This document shows positions 6,512 to 10,333 of a stretch of 10,333 nt of DNA, one piece after another. The stretch comes from Chloroflexota bacterium (GTDB taxonomy: Bacteria > Chloroflexota > Dehalococcoidia > Lucifugimonadales > JADFKI01). Below the pieces are notes generated by a model that ran no database searches, was not told the DNA's origin, and worked only from the letters and a program-made list of their open reading frames with translations. Numbering within the stretch: the stretch's first letter is position 1; every line of letters begins with the position of its first letter. Both the position numbers and the translations under genes were made by a program. The stretch is taken from contig VXRI01000245.1 of NCBI GenBank assembly GCA_009838595.1, positions 6,988-17,320 of the forward strand, given 5' to 3'.

Positions 6512-6541
6512 TTGACACCATCACCATTAATAAGGCAAAAT
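6512..6541 (+). promoter_or_regulatory. Candidate promoter for the aminotransferase gene
   Basis: A perfect TTGACA (6512-6517), an 18-base spacer and CAAAAT (6536-6541, four of six to consensus). The start would fall near 6548, inside the first unit of the 10-base direct repeats, leaving a leader of about 64 bases. The -10 box is imperfect, so confidence is moderate. Confidence 0.4.
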
Positions 6542-6543
6542 CG

Positions 6544-6579
6544 GGGCGTATTAGGGCGTATTAGGGCGTATTAGGGCGT
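6544..6579. repeat. Tandem 10-base direct repeat GGGCGTATTA, 3.6 copies
   Basis: Three perfect, directly adjacent copies (6544-6553, 6554-6563, 6564-6573) plus a partial GGGCGT (6574-6579). The 10-base period puts each unit on the same face of the helix. The array sits at the predicted transcription start of the aminotransferase gene and ends 32 bases before its ATG, so it could be a set of protein-binding sites or a slippage-prone repeat. Confidence 0.85.
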
Positions 6580-6611
6580 CAATACTTTTTAATCGAATCG
6601 AAAGTTGGGCT

Positions 6612-7793
6612 ATGGCTGTTTCACAGAAAATACGGAACTTTATGGAGCAAGGCTCTTGGATTCGCAGGATGTTCGAGGAGGGCATAGAGCTTAAGCGGCA
6701 GTTTGGCGAGGAGAATATCTTCGACTTGTCTCTGGGTAATCCTGTGATGCAGCCGCCACCCGAGTTCTTCGAAGAACTCAGACGTATTGCGAACGACCCA
6801 CAACCGGGCATTCACCGCTATATGCCGAACGCCGGTTACGAAGAGACGCGCGCGGCGGTCGCGTCGCAGCTTGGCGGCGAGACCGGGCTTGACTTTGGCG
6901 CGGGCGACATCGTGATGACCTGCGGCGCGGGTGGCGCTCTCAATGTCGTGCTGAAGACGCTGCTCGACCCGGACGATGAGATCGTCATCTTCTCGCCGTT
7001 CTTCGTGGAGTATCACTTCTACGCGGACAACCATAGCGGTTCATGCCGCGTCGTGCCTCCTGACGAGAACTTTCTTCCGGTCATGGACGCCTTAAAGGAC
7101 GCGCTGAACGAGCGGACTAAGATTGTGCTTATAAACTCGCCGAACAACCCGTCCGGTGTGCTGTACAGCGCAGATCTGCTCGATGAGATGTGCGCGCTTA
7201 TCCGGGATGCTGAAGCGGCGCACGGACACGAGATTTTTCTCGTGAGCGACGAGCCGTATCGCAGGCTGCTGTTCGACGGATTAGAGTATCCGCACATCTT
7301 CCATCACCACGAACGCAGCATCGTGGCGACCTCGCACTCGAAAGACCTCGCGCTGCCGGGTGAGCGCATCGGCTACATCGCGGTGCATCCCGAATACGGC
7401 GATAAGGGGGAGCTGATGGACGGGCTGGTGTTCTGCAATCGGACGCTGGGCTTCGTGAACGCGCCGGCGCTGATGCAGCACATTGTTTGTGCGCTACAAT
7501 CGGCGAGCGTGGATGTCGATGAGTACCGCCACAAGCGCGACTTCCTATACGACAATCTGACGGCGATGGGCTACAAACTAGTTAAGCCGCAGGGCGCGTT
7601 CTACATGTTCCCCGCATCACCCACGCCGGACGATGTGGAGTTCGTGGCGGCGCTGCAAGAGCGCAAAGTGCTGGTCGTGCCGGGCACAGGATTCGGACTT
7701 CCTGGCTACTTCCGCATATCGTACTGCGTGGACGACCACACGCTAGAAGGCGCGCTGCCCGGCTTCGAGGCGGCGATTGAGGCTTATCGATAG
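6612..7793 (+). CDS. PLP-dependent aminotransferase, class I/II (aspartate aminotransferase fold)
   Basis: A 393-residue fold-type I aminotransferase, normal length for the AspC/AAT family. It moves an amino group between an amino acid and a 2-oxo acid using pyridoxal phosphate. Visible: S-L-G-N-P (40-44), Y-M-P-N-A-G-Y (70-76), G-A-G-G-A (105-109) for the phosphate, S-P-N-N-P-S-G (176-182), D213 and Y216 in S-D-E-P-Y, the Schiff-base lysine K244 in S-H-S-K-D followed by P-G-E-R-I-G-Y, and the substrate-carboxylate arginine R368 in F-R-I-S-Y. No strong ribosome binding site precedes ATG 6612, but the first residues (M-A-V-S-x-K, then S-W-I-R-x-M-F-E-E-G) match the usual start of this subgroup. 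Donor and acceptor cannot be told. It converges with a threonine synthase-family gene, so a role in aspartate-family amino acids is possible but unproven. Confidence 0.92.
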   Translation: MAVSQKIRNFMEQGSWIRRMFEEGIELKRQFGEENIFDLSLGNPVMQPPPEFFEELRRIANDPQPGIHRYMPNAGYEETRAAVASQLGGETGLDFGAGDIVMTCGAGGALNVVLKTLLDPDDEIVIFSPFFVEYHFYADNHSGSCRVVPPDENFLPVMDALKDALNERTKIVLINSPNNPSGVLYSADLLDEMCALIRDAEAAHGHEIFLVSDEPYRRLLFDGLEYPHIFHHHERSIVATSHSKDLALPGERIGYIAVHPEYGDKGELMDGLVFCNRTLGFVNAPALMQHIVCALQSASVDVDEYRHKRDFLYDNLTAMGYKLVKPQGAFYMFPASPTPDDVEFVAALQERKVLVVPGTGFGLPGYFRISYCVDDHTLEGALPGFEAAIEAYR

Positions 7794-7804
7794 CTTATCG
7801 ATAA
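7784..7804. terminator. Perfect AT-rich hairpin over the stop codon between converging genes
   Basis: TTATCGATA (7784-7792) and TATCGATAA (7796-7804) form a perfect 9-bp stem with a 3-base loop (GCT). It also reads as a near-perfect direct duplication of GCTTATCGATA (7782-7792 and 7794-7804). It includes the aminotransferase stop codon (7791-7793), and only 19 bases separate the two converging genes. It may serve both as a weak bidirectional terminator. There is no clean U-run and the stem is AT-rich, so strength is doubtful. Confidence 0.4.
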
Positions 7805-7812
7805 TTGTTACT

Positions 7813-8934
7813 CTAGACATCCGACGGCGGCATTGCGTCTTTCAAGCCAAACCCTGTCGCTGCTACGAGGATAGGGTCGGAGCTCCGAATTTTGCCCATA
7901 TCTAACAGCGCCTTCACACCGGCGAATGCCGCCGCGGAGGTCGGCTCGATGAATACGCCTTCCTGCCGCGCGATTTGCCGCTGCCAGCGTAGGATGTCCG
8001 CCTCAGCGACCGCGACTGCCGTGCCGCCGGTGTCGCCCAATGCGCGGATACACTGCCGCAGTCTGGGCGGGTTGGCGACCGCAATTCCGCCCGCGATGGT
8101 CGCGCCGGTCGTTGGCGCCGGCTTGCCGTTGAACGCGGCGACAAGTGGCATAACGGCTTGCGCCTGTACTGCATGCAGCGTTGGTATGCGCGAGATTTCC
8201 CCCGCGGCTTCGATCTCTGCGAAGCCCCTGTGTATGCCAATGAGCAGCGAACCGTTGCCAACGGGCATTACGATATGCAGCGGCAGGTCATCCCCGAACC
8301 GTTCCACAACTTCGTACGCGAAAGTCTTTGTGCCTTCTATGAAATATGGGCTGAGGTTGTGCGAAGCATAGACGATGCCGTTGCTATTGGCGAAATCGAC
8401 CGCTGCGTCCGTCACGGCTTGGCGGTCGCCGTCTATCGCGTGCGTGGTTGCACCATAGACGGCGATCTGCCCTAGTTTGGCGGCGGGCGCGCTCGCCGGC
8501 GCGAAGATGTGCGCATATATGCCGGCGCGGGCGGCGTATGCGGACACAGACGCGCCAGCATTGCCGGACGAATCCTCGACGACCTGAGTTACCCCCATCT
8601 CTTTGGCAACACTGATCATCACCGCCGTGCCTCTGTCTTTGAACGAGCCGGTCGGATTCATCGCCTCTAACTTGGCGTATAGGTGGCTGGTGCCTAGAGA
8701 ATCGCCGAGATTGCGCAGATTCACGGTGGGCGTATTGCCTTCTCCAAGCGAAATGGCATCTGCGGGATTGCGCAGCGGCACCGGCATGTCGGATGGATTG
8801 CTCCGGACGTCGTAGGCTTCCTCGGCAGTGTATGCGACATCCAGGACGCTGTTGCACTTTGTGCAGTGCAGTGTTGTCATGTCGGCGCTGTATGATGCGG
8901 AGCATTCTGTGCAGGCTAGTATGAAGTGGTACAA
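7813..8934 (-). CDS. thrC: Threonine synthase family PLP enzyme with N-terminal zinc ribbon
   Basis: A 373-residue fold-type II PLP enzyme. Threonine synthase converts O-phosphohomoserine to threonine. The N-terminus holds a zinc-ribbon pattern C8-x2-C11 and C24-x2-C27, seen in many bacterial ThrC proteins. Next come S-L-G-E-G-N-T-P-T (62-70), the Schiff-base lysine K99 in N-P-T-G-S-F-K-D-R-G, S-S-G-N-A-G-A-S (122-129) for substrate, the phosphate cup V-G-N-G-S (225-229), E-G-V-F-I-E-P-T-S-A-A-A (325-336) and the T-G-F-G-L-K-D ending. The start is TTG at 8934: it keeps the first Cys pair, the next ATG (residue 19) would lose it, and there is an upstream in-frame stop at 8959-8961 with no other start between. 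GAGG lies nine bases before. Cysteate synthase and some dehydratase-like paralogues share this architecture, and no homoserine pathway genes are nearby, so the exact reaction carries some doubt. Confidence 0.88.
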   Translation of the reverse strand: MYHFILACTECSASYSADMTTLHCTKCNSVLDVAYTAEEAYDVRSNPSDMPVPLRNPADAISLGEGNTPTVNLRNLGDSLGTSHLYAKLEAMNPTGSFKDRGTAVMISVAKEMGVTQVVEDSSGNAGASVSAYAARAGIYAHIFAPASAPAAKLGQIAVYGATTHAIDGDRQAVTDAAVDFANSNGIVYASHNLSPYFIEGTKTFAYEVVERFGDDLPLHIVMPVGNGSLLIGIHRGFAEIEAAGEISRIPTLHAVQAQAVMPLVAAFNGKPAPTTGATIAGGIAVANPPRLRQCIRALGDTGGTAVAVAEADILRWQRQIARQEGVFIEPTSAAAFAGVKALLDMGKIRSSDPILVAATGFGLKDAMPPSDV

Positions 8935-8983
8935 AGGTGGATACCTCGATTGGCGCTGCTAATTTATGGATGGTTGCCGTTTG

Positions 8984-9012
8984 ATGCTATTCGCGGGTGG
9001 ATAGGCTGTCAA
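8984..9012 (-). promoter_or_regulatory. Candidate promoter for the threonine synthase-family gene
   Basis: On the minus strand a perfect TTGACA (9012-9007), a 17-base spacer and TAGCAT (8989-8984), four of six to consensus with the key A2 and T6 present. Transcription would begin near 8977, about 42 bases before the TTG start codon. Confidence 0.5.
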
Positions 9013-9112
9013 TGGTGGGCGGATTGGCGGCTGGTGCCATAGCCGCAAGTCTTGTGTGAATCGATAATTCCTTGCTTGACGGGATGGAGAAACAATGCTT
9101 GGGTGCGATATT

Positions 9113-9121
9113 TGCTATAAT
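9113..9121 (+). promoter_or_regulatory. Extended -10 promoter for the YihY-family gene
   Basis: TGCTATAAT: a perfect TATAAT (9116-9121) preceded by TGn, the extended -10 form that can work without a -35 box. None is seen at the right distance. The start would be near 9128, leaving a leader of only about 20 bases before the ATG at 9148. Confidence 0.55.
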
Positions 9122-9147
9122 TTTGCTATCAGAGTTATGTCAGAACT

Positions 9148-10089
9148 ATGATTGAGAAAATACGACGCCATCCTATCATCAGGCGGGCAACGACGCTCGC
9201 ACGATTCTACCTGCGCGGCACTTTGCGCGTGCTGAGCGGATATGTCGTGCTCAGACTTATCGCTCGCACGGCACAGGAGATGTCCGACGACGACGCGACG
9301 CATATGGCGGCTGCGATGTCGTATTACGCGCTCGTGTCGCTGTTTCCGCTGACACTTGGGCTAATATCGATAACATCGTTCATCGCAGACGACGCGCATA
9401 CGCAGCAGACGATTATCGACTGGGTGGCGAGCTTCTTGCCCGGTTCGGAGAGCCTAATCGAGGCGAATATCGAGACCGTTCTGGAATCGCGGGAGACGGT
9501 CGGCGCGGTCGCCATATTTGGCTTGTTCTGGTCGGGCAGCGCGATCTTCGGCGGCATCACGCGCTCTGTCAACCGCGCCTGGGATGTACATAAGGATCGC
9601 CCGCTTCCCATCAGCAAGGCGCGGCAGATGCTCATGGCGGGGCTGACCGGCTGCCTGTTCCTTTGCTCCACTAGCATATCCGCCTTCCTGCGCTCATACG
9701 AACGCTTTGCGTATATCAATATTCCGTACGCTGGCGCGCTGGTCGAGTCGAGTAGCGTGGTCATCTTGTACGCGAGTTCGTTCGTGCTCATCCTGATTGT
9801 GTTCTTGATGCTGTACAAGTTCACGCCCAACACCAAAACATCCTGGCAGTACATCTGGGTTGGCGCTCTAGTTGGCGCGGCGCTGTTTGAGATAACGAAA
9901 AATATGTTCATCTGGTATCTGAACACTTTCACGAACTTCGGCAATGTGTACGGCACGCTTGCCACGGTCGTGGTCTTCATGCTGTGGGCATATTTAAGCG
10001 GTCTGATACTTATACTCGGAGCGGAATTGAGCTCCGAGTACGAACGTGTACGCAGAGGGGCGCGGCGTGGTGTGCTGCTGATAGATTAG
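9148..10089 (+). CDS. yihY: YihY/virulence factor BrkB family inner membrane protein
   Basis: A 313-residue integral membrane protein with a basic N-terminal tail and about six membrane segments (roughly 54-80, 117-138, 160-180, 203-224, 234-256, 268-292). Family hallmarks are present: A-A-A-M-S-Y-Y-A-L-V-S-L-F-P-L (54-68), W-S-G-S with V-N-R-A-W (128-145), Y-K-F-T-P-N (223-228), W-Q-Y-I-W-V-G-A-L-V (233-242) and Y-G-T-L-A-T-V-V-V-F-M-L-W (268-280), ending G-A-E-L-S-S-E. The family was once mis-annotated as ribonuclease BN; its real cellular role is not settled, so none is assigned. The C-terminal tail is Arg-rich and should be cytoplasmic. The ribosome binding site is weak. The 49 bases to the next start allow co-transcription with the MFS gene, but nothing proves it. 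Confidence 0.92.
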   Translation: MIEKIRRHPIIRRATTLARFYLRGTLRVLSGYVVLRLIARTAQEMSDDDATHMAAAMSYYALVSLFPLTLGLISITSFIADDAHTQQTIIDWVASFLPGSESLIEANIETVLESRETVGAVAIFGLFWSGSAIFGGITRSVNRAWDVHKDRPLPISKARQMLMAGLTGCLFLCSTSISAFLRSYERFAYINIPYAGALVESSSVVILYASSFVLILIVFLMLYKFTPNTKTSWQYIWVGALVGAALFEITKNMFIWYLNTFTNFGNVYGTLATVVVFMLWAYLSGLILILGAELSSEYERVRRGARRGVLLID

Positions 10090-10138
10090 CGCCGAGATTC
10101 GCTTGTACAATGGCGCGTTAAGTGGGTACACTTGCGCA

Positions 10139-10333
10139 ATGCGAATTCCTGTTGCCACCATACGCAGCCCTGCTGATGCCGTGGGCATGGTGCGCGGCGT
10201 CTTCTACGGCTGGTGGCTGGTCGGCATCGCGGTAGTGCTGCTGACGCTGATGGCGCTCTGTGTATTTCAGGGACTTGGCACTTTCCTAGTCGCGCTGCAA
10301 CTTGAGTTTGGCTGGAGCCGCACAGTTCTAAGC
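10139..10333 (+). CDS. MFS transporter, N-terminal part (runs off the window)
   Basis: The frame opens at ATG 10139 and is still open at the window edge (65 codons). A polar leader of about 16 residues precedes G-V-F-Y-G-W-W-L-V at about 20-28, a long hydrophobic helix (about 24-50), then F-Q-G-L-G-T-F-L-V-A-L-Q-L-E-F-G-W-S-R-T. The F-Y-G-W-x-(V/I) start and the E-F-G-W-S-R-x-x-(L/V) turn after helix 1 are typical of the oxalate/formate-monocarboxylate-like branch of the major facilitator superfamily, which moves small organic acids across the cytoplasmic membrane. An internal ATG at 10187 is an alternative start just before the helix; neither site has a strong ribosome binding site. The substrate is unknown. 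Confidence 0.8.
   Translation, partial: MRIPVATIRSPADAVGMVRGVFYGWWLVGIAVVLLTLMALCVFQGLGTFLVALQLEFGWSRTVLS

Larger units (their letters stand above)
6247..6611. other. Divergent intergenic region between oxidoreductase and aminotransferase genes
   Basis: These 365 bases separate two diverging genes. The right third holds a promoter candidate (6512-6541) and a 10-base tandem repeat (6544-6579) serving the plus-strand aminotransferase gene. In the left two thirds I see only the Shine-Dalgarno site of the oxidoreductase gene (about 6253-6259) and no convincing minus-strand promoter: a TGGTATCCT extended -10-like string exists but lacks a -35. A stop-free minus-strand frame crosses the region from an ATG at 6527. 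It enters the oxidoreductase gene out of frame and has no ribosome binding site, so I do not call it a gene. Confidence 0.6.

Noticed and set aside
6060..6527. A 155-codon minus-strand frame as a separate gene.
   Set aside because: More than a third lies in another frame of the oxidoreductase gene, no ribosome binding site is seen, and the product is not recognisable. Its intergenic part is kept only as a low-interest finding.
6544..6579. CRISPR-like reading of the tandem decamer.
   Set aside because: The units are 10 bases and directly adjacent with no spacers, and there are no cas genes.
388..9008. An exact 12-base match, GTGGATAGGCTG, at 388-399 and 8997-9008.
   Set aside because: A few 12-base matches are expected by chance in 10 kb, and the surrounding bases differ, so it is not evidence for a repeat element.
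10089..10116. Possible terminator after the YihY-family gene (GCGCC paired with GGCGC).
   Set aside because: Only five pairs around a loop of about 18 bases, with no U-run; too weak to call.

Overview
The window reads as ordinary chromosomal DNA from a free-living bacterium with moderately high GC, densely packed genes, occasional TTG starts and Shine-Dalgarno-led translation. Nothing in it looks phage-, plasmid- or transposon-derived. The mix of genes (a stand-alone AceE-like E1 enzyme, Gfo/Idh/MocA oxidoreductase, YihY protein, MFS carrier) and the small intergenic repeats would suit a Chloroflexota-type (SAR202/Dehalococcoidia-like) environmental genome. That placement is an impression from gene style, not a measurement.

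Layout, left to right. Positions 16-1048 hold two small envelope genes that converge: a lipoprotein (+) and a two-helix anchored protein with a YtkA/FixH-like external domain (-). Next is a minus-strand tRNA with a CAT anticodon, an encoded CCA end and a near-consensus promoter. Positions 1314-6246 hold four minus-strand genes in one direction, transcribed from right to left: a Gfo/Idh/MocA oxidoreductase, hydroxypyruvate isomerase (hyi), an approximately 790-residue AceE-like thiamine-diphosphate E1 enzyme, and a type II dehydroquinase-fold protein whose catalytic residues are replaced. This looks like a catabolic cluster for a polyhydroxylated acid or sugar ending in a 2-oxo acid that the E1-like enzyme could decarboxylate. 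The substrate cannot be read from the sequence.

A 365-base divergent intergenic region (6247-6611) follows. It contains a TTGACA-type promoter candidate and three and a half perfect 10-base direct repeats just upstream of a class I/II aminotransferase gene (+). That gene converges on a threonine synthase-family gene (-), with a perfect AT-rich hairpin over the junction. A divergent promoter region (8935-9147) then leads to a YihY/BrkB-family membrane protein (+) and the first 65 codons of an MFS transporter (+) that runs off the right edge.

The most unusual material is the dehydroquinase-like protein without its catalytic Arg, Tyr and His inside a sugar-acid type cluster; an exact 7-base periodic repeat (TCAGnnn x5) directly upstream of the E1-like gene, next to a C/G-rich palindrome; and the 10-base tandem repeat at the predicted transcription start of the aminotransferase gene. 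I do not see a defence system, CRISPR array, insertion sequence or obviously new multi-gene machine.
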